Below are positions 51,764 to 61,384 of a stretch of 64,000 nucleotides of DNA, one piece after another. The number at the start of each line of letters is the position of its first letter. Position 1 is the stretch's first letter. Both the position numbers and the translations under genes were made by a program. This DNA is from CAVSMC01 sp963798655 (GTDB taxonomy: Bacteria > Pseudomonadota > Gammaproteobacteria > Burkholderiales > Casimicrobiaceae), in the NCBI GenBank assembly GCA_963798655.1, contig CAWCUH010000012.1, positions 62,001-126,000 of the forward strand, in the 5' to 3' direction. Below the pieces are notes generated by a model. That model saw nothing but the letters and a program-made list of their open reading frames with translations. It was not told the DNA's origin and made no database searches.

Positions 51764-53965
51764 TCAGAAGCGGTACGTCACGAGCCCGTAGAAGATGTTC
51801 GCGTTGTACGGCGTGAACGCGTTGTAGCCGCTCAGGTAGCTCTGCGACGCGTTGTTCGTCACCGGCGGGAACGGGATCGTGTACTGATACCCGTCGTAGC
51901 GCTGGTCGCTGTACTCGTACTTCTCGTAAGCGTATCCGGCGGTGACCGACCAGTTCTTGTTGACGGTGTAGATGCCCTTCAGGTTGAACGACTGCTTCTT
52001 CGAGTCGTCGAAGGCCGTGATCGGCAGCGGATTGCCGAAGTTGTTCTCGCTCGCCATGTCGGCCGAGCCGTCGGTCTTGAAGTACAGATACGACGCCTTC
52101 ACCATCAGGCGATCCATCGCCGGCCAGTCGACGCCGACGCCGATCGAGTAGTTGCGGTCCTTGTTGTTCGCCGACCAGTTGTACGCGCTCGCGTTCGGCG
52201 CCTCGCTGCGGTTGGGGTCGTAGCAGTTCGGCCCGGTCGCCGCGCTGCACGGGCTCGCGCCGACGTTGCGGTGGAACGAGTCGTACTTGATGTTCTCCCA
52301 GTCGCCGTAGACCGTCAGGCGCACGACGTTCGGGTCGCCCCAGTACGCCGCCAGATAGACCTCGTCACGCGTGTCCTTGTTGCGGCCGAGGATCTGGTCC
52401 TTGTACTTGTTGTCCTTCCACGTGTACTCGGCCGACAGGTCGAGCAGCGGCAGCGGATTCCAGTCGAGCGCAACCTTCACCGCGTTCTGGTCGAGGTTCA
52501 TCAGGTCGAAGCGGCCGACGAAGCGCTCGATGAACAGCGGGTCGTTCGCGTCCGCACCCTCGTCGCCGCGCAGGAAATCGGCGCGGCGCTGCAGGTACGT
52601 GTACTTGATGCGGCCAACGAAATTGTCGAGCTGCGTGTTCTTGTACTCGGCGAACACCTTGTTCTCGCGGCTGTTGTCGTAGTCGGTGCGGCCCTCGAGG
52701 TCGCGATCGACGAAGTCCCAGCCGAAGCCGACGCGGTGACCGCGTGCAATCTTCCAGTACGCGTCGAAGCCGACGTTGTTGCGCGTGAAGCCGAAGTGCT
52801 CGCCTTCGCACGGACCGCCGGCGCAGTTGATCGTCGGCAGACCCGAAATGAAGCCGGGCTGGCCGCTCACGTTGCCGAAGAACTCGAGTTCGCTCGACTC
52901 GTTCTTGCGCCGGTTGTAGTTGTAGTAGAGGCGGGTGTCGAGGTTCGTCATCGGCACCGACGCGAGCGCCGCGGTGAACGTCTGGTTCACCACCTTGCCG
53001 TGGAACGTGTCCTCGGTCGGCTGCGTCGGCGAGAACACCGGCTGGCCGCCGACGATACCGTTGAGCGCGGTCGTCGCGAGGTCCGCGTCGCTCTTCACCT
53101 CCTGCCACGTATAGCGTGCCGCGAACGTCGAGTTCATCGGCAACTGGCGGAACGTCGCGTTGGCGGCGATTCGCTGCGTCTTGTTCTCCGGCGCGAGCCA
53201 CGTCGTGTCGATCCCGTTCGCGAAGAACGGGTTCGTCCACGTCAGCGTCTCGTCGGAGCTGTGGAACTTGCTCGTCGTCCACGCGAGCGCGACGTGCATC
53301 GTCTTCGTGTTGTAGCCGCCCTCGACACCGGCGGTATCGGTTCTCCAGTCGACCGGCGCGACGAGGTCGACGAAGCCGTTGCCCGGACTCGTGCCGTTCG
53401 CCGCGGCGAGAAGCTTCGTGCCCTCAGTCTTCACGCTGTTGCCGTCGACGCGGAAGTACCACGGCGACAGTCCCTGCCACTCGAAGAAGCCGCCGGTGTC
53501 CTTGCGCTTGTAATTGACGTCGAAGGAGTTCCAGTTGGCGATGTCGGGCCGCGGGAACGTCGTGCGCAGCGTGTCCGTGCCGAGACCGCTGTACGGGGTC
53601 AGCGCGTTGTCGACGAACCGGTGGCGCAGCCAGTCGGTGTAGAACCGGCCCTTCCACAGGTCGTACTGCCCGCCGCGCAGGCTGATGTACATGTCGTCGC
53701 GGCCGAGGTTCTCCATGAACAGCTCGGCCCAGCCGTTGTTCGCGCGGTTGCGCGCCCGCAGGTCGATCACCTCGATGGCGCCGCCGGACAGGTCGCGGTA
53801 CTCCTCGGCGCGGCCGCCCTTGTCGTTGCCGTCGATGTCGCTGCCGAGACCGCCGACGCTGACCGACCCGAACACCTGTGTGTCGCCCGACTGCATTTGC
53901 GCGAAAGCCGGCGCCGAAGCGAACAGGCCGGCGACAACGACGAAAAGTAGTTTTCTCTTGCTCAT
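51764..53965 (-). CDS. MtrB/PioB-family outer membrane porin (pair 3)
   Basis: 733 residues. A signal peptide ends near APAFAQ. The mature start TQVFGSVSVGGLGSDIDGND and the NIFYGLVTYRF end are barrel-like, and beta-strand periodicity runs throughout. Loop cysteine pairs occur at CAGGPC and at SPCSAATGPNC. No CXXC motif at the N-terminus. It lies 15 bases downstream of decaheme 3 and is closed by the terminator at 51718-51744. With its decaheme partner it forms the third electron conduit. Confidence 0.92.
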   Translation of the reverse strand: MSKRKLLFVVVAGLFASAPAFAQMQSGDTQVFGSVSVGGLGSDIDGNDKGGRAEEYRDLSGGAIEVIDLRARNRANNGWAELFMENLGRDDMYISLRGGQYDLWKGRFYTDWLRHRFVDNALTPYSGLGTDTLRTTFPRPDIANWNSFDVNYKRKDTGGFFEWQGLSPWYFRVDGNSVKTEGTKLLAAANGTSPGNGFVDLVAPVDWRTDTAGVEGGYNTKTMHVALAWTTSKFHSSDETLTWTNPFFANGIDTTWLAPENKTQRIAANATFRQLPMNSTFAARYTWQEVKSDADLATTALNGIVGGQPVFSPTQPTEDTFHGKVVNQTFTAALASVPMTNLDTRLYYNYNRRKNESSELEFFGNVSGQPGFISGLPTINCAGGPCEGEHFGFTRNNVGFDAYWKIARGHRVGFGWDFVDRDLEGRTDYDNSRENKVFAEYKNTQLDNFVGRIKYTYLQRRADFLRGDEGADANDPLFIERFVGRFDLMNLDQNAVKVALDWNPLPLLDLSAEYTWKDNKYKDQILGRNKDTRDEVYLAAYWGDPNVVRLTVYGDWENIKYDSFHRNVGASPCSAATGPNCYDPNRSEAPNASAYNWSANNKDRNYSIGVGVDWPAMDRLMVKASYLYFKTDGSADMASENNFGNPLPITAFDDSKKQSFNLKGIYTVNKNWSVTAGYAYEKYEYSDQRYDGYQYTIPFPPVTNNASQSYLSGYNAFTPYNANIFYGLVTYRF

Positions 53966-53980
53966 GTCTGTCTCCCAGGC

Positions 53981-54937
53981 CTACCGCGTGAGGAACTGGC
54001 CGCGGTTCGCCGGCGCGTTCGAGCCGTGAATGGCGTTGTGGCAGTTCACGCAGGCACGGGCGATGAATCGGGTGTTGACGTTGGCGTTGAACTGGCCGGT
54101 CTTGTTCGCACACTGCGTCGTCTGGTCGCCCGGCAGGCAGATCCAGCCGGCGCCGCCGCCGTACGGCGTGCCCGGGTGGCGGGCGACGTCATGGCAGTCC
54201 TGGCACACGTTCGGGACGTTCTCGTTCAACAGGCGCAGGTGCGACGAGCCGTGCGGGTTGTGGCACGTGAGGCAGTTCTCATCGACCGGGGGATGCGAGA
54301 AGACGAACGGGCCGCGCTTGTCGGCGTGGCACGACTTGCACTGCTCGTTCACGCTTTCCTGCTTGACCATCGCGTGCGAAAGCGCGCCGTGCGGGTTGTG
54401 GCAGTCGGAGCACTTCACCTTGCCTTCGACGATCGGGTGATGCGACGGCTTGTTGATCGCGTTGCGGATCGGCTTGTGGCACGCGCCGCACATGTCGGCC
54501 TCGTTCGCGCGCGCCGTCGTCGTGAACGGCGCGACGACCGGATTGCCCGCCTTGCCGTGGATGTTGTGGCAGTTGTTGCACGCGACCTCGTTCTTCGCAT
54601 GCTTGCCCGATTCCCAGAACGCGAGGTGCCGCTGGCCGGCGTGGCAATTCATGCAAACCGCCGAGCGCTCGTCGGCGCCCGCCTTCGCGAAGCGGTTCAC
54701 CATCTTGTTCTTCATCGGATCCTGCACGTGGGCGCTGGCGTCGCCGTGGCACGCCTGGCACATGCTGCCCGCCGCATCGTTCTTGGCGCCGTGCGCCGTG
54801 AGCATCGTCGACGCCCACGCCTGCTCGTGGCAGTTCGCGCACACCGGCGTGTTGTCCGCCTTCTGCGCGAGCGTCGGGGTCGCGAACAGCACGACCACGG
54901 CCGCGAGACCGGCGGCAATCATCGATCTGAACTTCAT
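53981..54937 (-). CDS. DmsE/MtrA-family decaheme cytochrome c (pair 3)
   Basis: 318 residues. A signal peptide ends near PTLAQ. Ten CX2CH sites: CANCH, CQACH, CMNCH, CNNCH, CGACH, CSDCH, CKSCH, CLTCH, CQDCH, CVNCH. An insertion of about 25 residues between the last two hemes carries two extra cysteines (WICLPGD and TTQCANK), absent from the other two copies. Closest in pattern to pair 2. A 510-base upstream region with an FNR-type site precedes it. Confidence 0.94.
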   Translation of the reverse strand: MKFRSMIAAGLAAVVVLFATPTLAQKADNTPVCANCHEQAWASTMLTAHGAKNDAAGSMCQACHGDASAHVQDPMKNKMVNRFAKAGADERSAVCMNCHAGQRHLAFWESGKHAKNEVACNNCHNIHGKAGNPVVAPFTTTARANEADMCGACHKPIRNAINKPSHHPIVEGKVKCSDCHNPHGALSHAMVKQESVNEQCKSCHADKRGPFVFSHPPVDENCLTCHNPHGSSHLRLLNENVPNVCQDCHDVARHPGTPYGGGAGWICLPGDQTTQCANKTGQFNANVNTRFIARACVNCHNAIHGSNAPANRGQFLTR

Positions 54938-55447
54938 GGAGGAACCCTCTCTCGTTCGTTGCGCCGGTCCGCGTCACGCGCGGGCAGCGTTCGCGGTTGC
55001 ATGACCGCGGTCTTCGTTTCCGGGGTGGGAGCCCCGGCGAAACGTTGCGAGGAGGTTGCGCGGCAGGCTGCTGCCCGGGCGCTACCCTGGCCGACCTTGT
55101 ATGTCGTTTTCCTCTGCCCGCGGTCTCGGGGGATCGCAGTGCCGGGAGATCGGTCGGCTCTCGGCCTTAATGATGCACATGCACAAATGGCGCGGCAAAA
55201 CTTCCGGCATGACCTTGATCAAAGTCGCTTCAGAAGGACAAAAAATGCAACAGTCGTGCACGTCAATCGATGATGGTCCGTCAAGCGCTTGTCTCCTAAG
55301 GTACTGAATTCGCTGAAGCCGAGCCTCGAGCGCTCCACGTGGCCAATGACGCAGGCACGCGCTTAGTTCCCTACAGCGCTCAAACCGTGGCCGCACGGCG
55401 CCGCATGGTGCGCTGCGACACATTGCCGCGCTGCGCGCGCTTCGAGG
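54938..55447. other. 510-base region upstream of decaheme 3, no gene recognised
   Basis: Short frames here lack coding character and a ribosome site. The region contains the FNR-type site at 55209-55222 and presumably the decaheme 3 promoter. A moderately AT-rich stretch lies at 55160-55320. The modC gene ends at its far edge from the other direction. Confidence 0.5.
55209..55222. promoter_or_regulatory. FNR/CRP-family box upstream of decaheme pair 3
   Basis: The site is atgaccttgatcaa, which fits TTGAC-N4-ATCAA with A at the first base. It lies 271 bases before the start at 54937, further than the other sites. Confidence 0.45.
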
Positions 55448-56566
55448 CTAAACCGCGGCAGCGGGCCCGGGAACCATCAGGTGGATGCCGTCGGCGAGCA
55501 GCGAAACGCTCGCGCGCTCTCCGAGGGCGACACCGTTGCGCCGGGCGACGTGCGTCGGCACGGAGAAATGGATGTCGGTGCGCTCGGCGGCGGACACCCG
55601 CAGCGATGCCGACGTCGCGTCGCCGAGCGCGATGCAGCGGACGATTTCGCCTCCGACCGGATTCTCGCGCTCGCCGCGCGACGGTCGGTCGCGCCGATGA
55701 AGGACGATATGCGACGGCGGCACGCTCCACGCGACGCGAGCGCCCGGCGCGAACGCCGGCTGCATCGCCGCTTCGAGCGTACGGCCGGCCCAGTTGAGCA
55801 GCGTGAGCGCGCGCGCCTCGTCGTGCGCGGCGACCTCGCCTTCGAAAATGTTCTTCAAGCCGACGAGGCGTGCCACGAGCGGTGACGCCGGACGCGCGAC
55901 GATCTCGGCCGGCGTGTCCGATTGCAGCGTCGTGCCCCGATGGAGGATGCACATCCGGTCGGCGAGACGCGACGCTTCGTCGAGCGCGTGCGTCACGAGC
56001 ACCATCGGGATGTTGAGGTCGCGGCGCAGCGTCGCGAGCTCCTCGTAGAGCTTGTCGCGCGTGAGCTGGTCGACGGCGGCGAAGGGCTCGTCGAGCAGCA
56101 GCACGCGGGGGTCGCGGGCAAGCGCGCGCGCGACGGCGACGCGCTGCTGCTGCCCGCCCGAGAGCTGTGCCGGTCTTCGCAGCTCCAGCCCGCCAAGGTT
56201 CGTCCGCTCGAGCAGCTGCGCGGCACGCGCTCGTCTTTGCGCTGCGTCGACGTGGCCCATCGCCTGCATCACGTTCTCGATGGCGTTCAGGTGCGGGAAC
56301 AGCGCGTAATTCTGGAAGACGAACCCGACCGATCGCTTGCGCGCCGGCACGTGGACGTTGCGCTCGGTGTCGAGCCAGTGCTCGCCGCCGGCGCTCACGT
56401 GGCCGCGCGGCGTGTCGTAGACGCCGGCGATCGTGCGCAGGATCGTTGTCTTGCCGCTGCCGGACGGCCCGACGAGCGCAAGCACTTCGCCGGCGGCGCA
56501 CTCGAACGACGCCGCCAGCGGGATCGGTCGCTGCTGCGCGAGCTCGACGCGCAGCCCGTCAGGCAT
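55448..56566 (-). CDS. modC: Molybdate ABC transporter ATPase ModC
   Basis: 372 residues. The ATPase domain has Walker A GPSGSGKTT, the signature LSGGQQQRVAVARAL and Walker B VLLLDEPFAAVD. A C-terminal Mop/TOBE-like domain (about 300-370, GEIVRCIALGDATSASLRV) binds oxyanion and regulates transport. It overlaps modB by 8 bases in the modABC operon. It supplies molybdenum for molybdoenzymes, none of which is in the window. Confidence 0.93.
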   Translation of the reverse strand: MPDGLRVELAQQRPIPLAASFECAAGEVLALVGPSGSGKTTILRTIAGVYDTPRGHVSAGGEHWLDTERNVHVPARKRSVGFVFQNYALFPHLNAIENVMQAMGHVDAAQRRARAAQLLERTNLGGLELRRPAQLSGGQQQRVAVARALARDPRVLLLDEPFAAVDQLTRDKLYEELATLRRDLNIPMVLVTHALDEASRLADRMCILHRGTTLQSDTPAEIVARPASPLVARLVGLKNIFEGEVAAHDEARALTLLNWAGRTLEAAMQPAFAPGARVAWSVPPSHIVLHRRDRPSRGERENPVGGEIVRCIALGDATSASLRVSAAERTDIHFSVPTHVARRNGVALGERASVSLLADGIHLMVPGPAAAV

Positions 56567-57230
56567 GCCGTCGATGCCGGTTCGACGAGACGAGCAGCGT
56601 GACCGCGATCGCGATCGTTGACAGCAGCAGCAATACCGCGGACATCAATCCCGCGGAGCTCATGTCGAACGCCTGAACGCGGTCGTAGATCGCGAGGGCG
56701 ATCGTCTTCGTCTCGCCCGGGATGCTTCCACCGACCATCAGCACGACGCCGAATTCGCCGAGCGTGTGCGCGAACGTCAGCACGACGGCGGTGAGCAGCC
56801 CCGGCCACGCGAGCGGCAGCTCGATGCGCGCAAGCGTCTGCCAGCGCGTGAGCCCGCAACACGCCGCGGCGTGGCGAATGTCCTCCGGAATCGCCTCGAA
56901 CGCGCGCTGCAGCGGCTGCACGGCGAACGGAACATTGAACAGTATCGACGCGACGAGCAGCCCGTCGAACGTGAAGACGAGCGAATGCCCGGCAAGCGAC
57001 TCGTAGGCGCGTCCGAGCGGCGACGCGCCGCCCAGTGCGACCAGCAGGTAATAGCCGAGCACCGTCGGAGGAAGCACGAGCGGCAGCGCGGTGAGCGCCT
57101 CCACGAACGGCTTCGCGGCGAACTGCCGCGTCGCGAGCACGTGCGACAGCGCGATCGCCGCGGGAATCAACACGACGAGCGTGGCCGCGGCAAGCTTCAG
57201 CGACAGGGCAAGCGCGACGGCATCCATCAC
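56559..57230 (-). CDS. modB: Molybdate ABC transporter permease ModB
   Basis: 223 residues with five to six membrane helices and the EAA-type loop that contacts the ATPase (EAIPEDIRHAAACCGLTRWQT). The PLVLPPTVLGYYLLVAL segment near residue 50 is typical of ModB. It overlaps modA by four bases and modC by eight, so the three are translationally linked. Confidence 0.94.
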   Translation of the reverse strand: MMDAVALALSLKLAAATLVVLIPAAIALSHVLATRQFAAKPFVEALTALPLVLPPTVLGYYLLVALGGASPLGRAYESLAGHSLVFTFDGLLVASILFNVPFAVQPLQRAFEAIPEDIRHAAACCGLTRWQTLARIELPLAWPGLLTAVVLTFAHTLGEFGVVLMVGGSIPGETKTIALAIYDRVQAFDMSSAGLMSAVLLLLSTIAIAVTLLVSSNRHRRHA

Positions 57231-58033
57231 TTTTCCGTCGTCGTGAAGCCGTAGCGGGCGAGCACCGCGCGCGCGGCGGGTTGCTGCAGGTAATCGTAGA
57301 ACGCGCGCGCCGTTGCGCCGGCCCGGCGCGTGAGCGCCATCCGCTGGCGCAGCGGTGCGTACATCGACGCGGGAATGGCGACGTGCCGTGCATCGCCGAG
57401 CGCACGCGGCGCAAGCGCGAGCGACAATGCGACGAGGCCTCCCTGCGCCGAGCCCGAGACAGCGAACTGCGCCGCTTGCGCGACGTTCTCGCCGAGCACG
57501 AGCCGCGGCTCGATCGCCTGCCAGACGCCGGCCGACATCAGCGCGTCGCGCGCCGCGCGACCGTACGGCGCGTGCTCCGGATTCGCGATGGCGAACTTCT
57601 TCACGCGCCCGGAGGTAACCGCCGCGGCGAGATCGCCGAGCGTCGGATCGAGCGCGAGCGGCGAGCCGGAGGGAACGACCAGCGCGAGCCGTCCGATCGC
57701 GTAGATCACGCCGTCGTCGACCAGCCGGTGTTCGTGCGCGAGCGCGAAGACATAGCTCTCGTCGGCGGAGAGGAAAAGCTCGAACGGCGCTCCTTCGGCG
57801 ATCTGGCGGCGAAAATCGCCCGACGAGCCGTAGACGATCCGCACCGGGCCGTGCCCGCGCGCGAATGCCGCGGCGACTTCATCGAGCGCGAAGCGAAGGT
57901 CGGCGGCGGCCGCGACGAGCGGATCGCCGGCGGCAAGCGCGGCGATCGGTGTGCAGAAAAGCAACATCGCGGCGGTCGCGACCCGCGCGAGCGCCGCACG
58001 GGTGAAAGTTCGCCTTGACGAAGCGCATGCCAT
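57227..58033 (-). CDS. modA: Molybdate-binding periplasmic protein ModA
   Basis: 268 residues from the ATG at 58033. A long signal peptide ends near AALAAG. The family opening LVAAAADLRFALDEVA and VRIVYGSSGDFRRQIAEGAPF carry the oxyanion-binding serines. The end ARYGFTTTEK is typical of ModA. First gene of modABC; divergent from the lipoprotein gene at 58141, so a shared promoter region of about 107 bases lies between. Confidence 0.93.
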   Translation of the reverse strand: MACASSRRTFTRAALARVATAAMLLFCTPIAALAAGDPLVAAAADLRFALDEVAAAFARGHGPVRIVYGSSGDFRRQIAEGAPFELFLSADESYVFALAHEHRLVDDGVIYAIGRLALVVPSGSPLALDPTLGDLAAAVTSGRVKKFAIANPEHAPYGRAARDALMSAGVWQAIEPRLVLGENVAQAAQFAVSGSAQGGLVALSLALAPRALGDARHVAIPASMYAPLRQRMALTRRAGATARAFYDYLQQPAARAVLARYGFTTTEK

Positions 58034-58140
58034 GGGGCGAAATCTGCCAAGCTTGCCGCGGGCGCGCAAGTCGCCGCCGGATTCGCTGCCGGCGAAGCGG
58101 ACGCGCCGAGACGCGTCACGACCACATCCGGGAGTCTCCA

Positions 58141-58668
58141 ATGAAAAGAACGATCGCCGTCGCCACCGTGTGCGTGGTCACTCTTGCAGGATGCCAGACG
58201 ATGGGCGACGAGCGCCAAGGCGCGCGCGGCGGCCCGCAGTACGCCACTATCGCACCGTTCACGCGCTTCATGCACACGCTGATCACGCCGGTCGCGATCC
58301 AATTCGCGGCTTCGGATCCGCAGAACGTGAGCGTGTGGGTGGAGGAGACCCATGGCACGCCGTACATCGTCGTCGGTCAGGAGCCGGTCTACATCGTTCA
58401 GCGCGCCGACCCGGGCGATGACAACTATATCTTCTGGAAGCTTCCGTCCGGCGGCGTCTGGTTCTTTCCGGACGATGCGCACGACAAGGGAATCGAGTTC
58501 GATTCTCCGCCGCTGTCCAGGCAGTGCCAGCGCTTCAACAGTGACAAGTACACGTTCGTCTGCACGTACAAGAAGACGACGAAGAAGAAGTATCCATACG
58601 TCATCAAGGTCGTCAAGGCGGACGGCGACACGCCGATCAAGTCCGATCCGAGCGTCATGAACAACTAG
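58141..58668 (+). CDS. Putative lipoprotein of unknown function
   Basis: 175 residues. The signal TIAVATVCVVTLAGC ends in a good lipobox with Cys18. The mature part has PVAIQFAASDPQNVSVWVEE and YIFWKLPSGGVWFFPDDAH, with an even beta-rich character and a basic KKTTKKKYPYVIKV segment near the end. No family recognised. The stop overlaps the end of the convergent cyclase gene by four bases. It starts 107 bases from divergent modA. Confidence 0.7.
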   Translation: MKRTIAVATVCVVTLAGCQTMGDERQGARGGPQYATIAPFTRFMHTLITPVAIQFAASDPQNVSVWVEETHGTPYIVVGQEPVYIVQRADPGDDNYIFWKLPSGGVWFFPDDAHDKGIEFDSPPLSRQCQRFNSDKYTFVCTYKKTTKKKYPYVIKVVKADGDTPIKSDPSVMNN

Positions 58669-61304
58669 GCTGGCGCGCCGTCCGCTCGCCTGTCGAGCCA
58701 GGTGCGCGCGACTGTCATCGCGTGCTCGTACGACCATGCGCGTCCCTCGATTGTCATCGAGATGAATCGTGCCGAGCCGACTGCCTTGCGCGCGCGGTCC
58801 ATCAGCGGCGCGACGAACGCTTCATCGGATGGGTCACGACGCAAGCCGGTCTGTTCCGCTTGCGCCTCGGCGGCGCCGAAGAAGCGCACGCCGTCCTCCA
58901 TTTCGCCTCGGGTCACGCCAAGGCCCGCGCAGACGTCCAGCAGGCATTGTCCGGCGGCCCTCGAGCCGATCTCCTCCGCGATAGCGTACGCGTCGAGCAA
59001 CAATGCATTTGCCCGCTGCAACGATCCCCGCGCGACCTCCACCATCGCGAGGTTCAGCAACGCAATCCAGACGATCTCGCGGTTGCCCTGCTCGCGCGCA
59101 ATCGCGAGAACCCGCTCGTACAGCGGCTGCGCGGCGTCCGGATCGCCCGTCATGCGGTGGAGCTGCGCGAGCGCATTCACGGCGCCCGCGATCTCGCGCC
59201 GGTTGCCGAGTTGCTCGGCGAGGGCCACCGCCTCGACGAGACGCTCGCGCGCCTTCGATACGTCGCCTTGCCCGACGCAAACCATCCCGAGCGGCTGGAG
59301 CACCGCGGCGACCATCGGCATGTCGCGAAGGTCCCGCGCGATCTCGAGACTTTCGTCGAGATAGCCGCGCGCCTCGTCATAGCGCCCCATGAAGTAGCTG
59401 AGCTGGCCGGCATCGGCAAGACCGCGACAGCGGGCAATGCTGCGCGCCGGGGCGCGCCGCAAGGCTTTGTCAGTAAGCCGATGGCCCAGGCCGAGCAAGC
59501 CGCGATTCAGCCAGTAGTGCTTCACCGCGTACGCTAGCCGCAGCCCGAGCTGCGCACCGCCGACGTCGTCGTCGCACCATGCGTGCGCCGCGAGCACGTT
59601 GTCGAGCTCCACATCGAGTCGCGCAAGCCATGTCACCTGCTCGTCGCCAAAGAGCTTCGAGCGCGCCTGTTCGGCGAGCTCGACGAAGCAGCGCAAATGC
59701 CGCCCGCGCGTCGAATCGATTTCGCCCGCGGCGACCAGCTTCTCCTGCGCATACTCGCGCACGGTTTCGAGCAATGCGTACCGGTCCGCGTCCGGCGCGA
59801 GCGTCACCAGCGACTTCTCGACCAGCCGCGTGAGCACGTCGACGACCTGCGTGCGGGCAAGCGCGTCGTCGGCAGCGACCGTTTCGGCGGCGTCGAGCGT
59901 GAAGCCGCCTGCGAACACCGACAGCCGGCGAAGCAGCACGCGCTCGTCGTCCGCCAGCAGGTCGTAGCTCCAGTCGATCAGCGCGCGCAGCGTTCGATGG
60001 CGCGGCATGACGGTGCGATCGCCGCTCGTCAGCAGCGCGAAGCGGTCGTTCAGCCGCTCCGCGATCGCGTCGACCGCCAGCGAGCGCACCCGCGCCGCGG
60101 CGAGCTCGATTGCGAGCGGAATTCCGTCGAGACGTCGACAAATCGACGCGACAGCTTTCGCATTTCGCCCGGTCAGCGCGAACGACGGCTGCACGGCCAT
60201 CGCGCGCTCGACGAAAAGCCGAACGGCTTCCGAGCGATGCAGCGATGTCGCATCGACGTCGCCGCCCGGCACCGAAAGTACGGGAACCGGGTACGTCGTT
60301 TCGCCGGCAACGCGCAGGTCCTCGCGACTCGACGCGAGAATGCTCAGCGTGGCCGACGCCTGCAGCAAAGACTTCGCGAGCCTCGCACATCCGTCGACCA
60401 GATGCTCGCAGTTGTCGAGAACGATCAGCAGACGCCGGTCGCGCACGTACTTGACGAGCGCCTCGATCACCGGTCTTCCCGCATCCTCCTTCACGCCGAG
60501 CACGGCGGCGACCGCTTCGGCGACGAGCGCATCGTCGCGCAGCGACGCGAGCTCGACGAACCACACGCCGTCCGGATGCTCGTCCATCGCTTCGGCCGCG
60601 ACCTGCAGCGACAGCCGCGTCTTGCCGAGCCCGCCCGTACCGACAAGCGTCAGCAGTCGGCTGCGGCGAAGAAGCCCGACGACGGTGCGCACCTGCGCTT
60701 CGCGGCCGATGAACGACGTGACCTGCTGCGGCAGGTTGTTCGGCGTCGCCTCGAGCGAGCGCAGCGGCGGGAAATCGCTGCGCAGGCCGGCATGCAGCAA
60801 CTGGAACACGCGCTCCGGTGTGGCGAGGTCGCGCAAGCGGATCGTGCCGAGATCGCGCAGCGCGGCGCCGGGCGGCAGGCGCTCGCCCGCGAGCGCGACG
60901 ACAGCCTGCGACACGAGGACCTGACCGCCGTGCGCCGCGGCCATCAGGCGCGCCGCGCGATTGACGGCGCCGCCGAAATAATCGCCGTCACGGCGCTCGG
61001 CGACACCGGCGTGCACGCCGCAGCGCACACGCAACGTGACGGCTGCGGTGGCCTGCGCATCGGACAACGCCTGCTGCAGCCGAAGCGCCGCGACCACCGC
61101 TGCCGCCGGATCGGCAAACGCCGCATGCAGACCGTCGCCGGTCATCTTGACGATCGTGCCGCCGCTCGAGGCGACGACGCTGCGCGCGGCCACGTCATGG
61201 CCGGCGAGCGCCGCTTTCATGCGCTCAGGCTCGCGCTCCCACAGCGCGCTGCTGCCTTCGATGTCGCTGAACAGGAACGTTGTAACAGCGGACGAGTCGA
61301 TCAC
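58665..61304 (-). CDS. Class III nucleotide cyclase fused to a STAND ATPase and helical repeats
   Basis: 879 residues. The N-terminal cyclase homology domain (about 8-165) has metal aspartates 14 and 57 (FLFSDIEGSS, GDGLHAAF) and GGAVNRAARL. An NB-ARC-like ATPase follows, with Walker A VGTGGLGKTR near 221-230 and LLIVLDNCEHL as Walker B. TPR-like helices fill the C-terminal third. No DNA-binding domain is visible. Such proteins couple a binding event to cyclic nucleotide synthesis or act as large signalling regulators. The ligand is unknown. It could in principle feed the cNMP-binding protein at 39101. Confidence 0.85.
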   Translation of the reverse strand: MIDSSAVTTFLFSDIEGSSALWEREPERMKAALAGHDVAARSVVASSGGTIVKMTGDGLHAAFADPAAAVVAALRLQQALSDAQATAAVTLRVRCGVHAGVAERRDGDYFGGAVNRAARLMAAAHGGQVLVSQAVVALAGERLPPGAALRDLGTIRLRDLATPERVFQLLHAGLRSDFPPLRSLEATPNNLPQQVTSFIGREAQVRTVVGLLRRSRLLTLVGTGGLGKTRLSLQVAAEAMDEHPDGVWFVELASLRDDALVAEAVAAVLGVKEDAGRPVIEALVKYVRDRRLLIVLDNCEHLVDGCARLAKSLLQASATLSILASSREDLRVAGETTYPVPVLSVPGGDVDATSLHRSEAVRLFVERAMAVQPSFALTGRNAKAVASICRRLDGIPLAIELAAARVRSLAVDAIAERLNDRFALLTSGDRTVMPRHRTLRALIDWSYDLLADDERVLLRRLSVFAGGFTLDAAETVAADDALARTQVVDVLTRLVEKSLVTLAPDADRYALLETVREYAQEKLVAAGEIDSTRGRHLRCFVELAEQARSKLFGDEQVTWLARLDVELDNVLAAHAWCDDDVGGAQLGLRLAYAVKHYWLNRGLLGLGHRLTDKALRRAPARSIARCRGLADAGQLSYFMGRYDEARGYLDESLEIARDLRDMPMVAAVLQPLGMVCVGQGDVSKARERLVEAVALAEQLGNRREIAGAVNALAQLHRMTGDPDAAQPLYERVLAIAREQGNREIVWIALLNLAMVEVARGSLQRANALLLDAYAIAEEIGSRAAGQCLLDVCAGLGVTRGEMEDGVRFFGAAEAQAEQTGLRRDPSDEAFVAPLMDRARKAVGSARFISMTIEGRAWSYEHAMTVARTWLDRRADGAPA

Positions 61305-61384
61305 ATACGATCCCTTGGCGCGGCCCTGGCGTAGGATAACCGTTCGCCGGCACGCCGCGCCGGCGGGCTCTTATCGGAGACCCC

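Noticed and set aside
54938..55447. A 113-codon minus-strand frame at 55082-55423
   Set aside because: Cys/Arg-rich, without ribosome site, domain or codon pattern. It overlaps the likely promoter region of decaheme 3.
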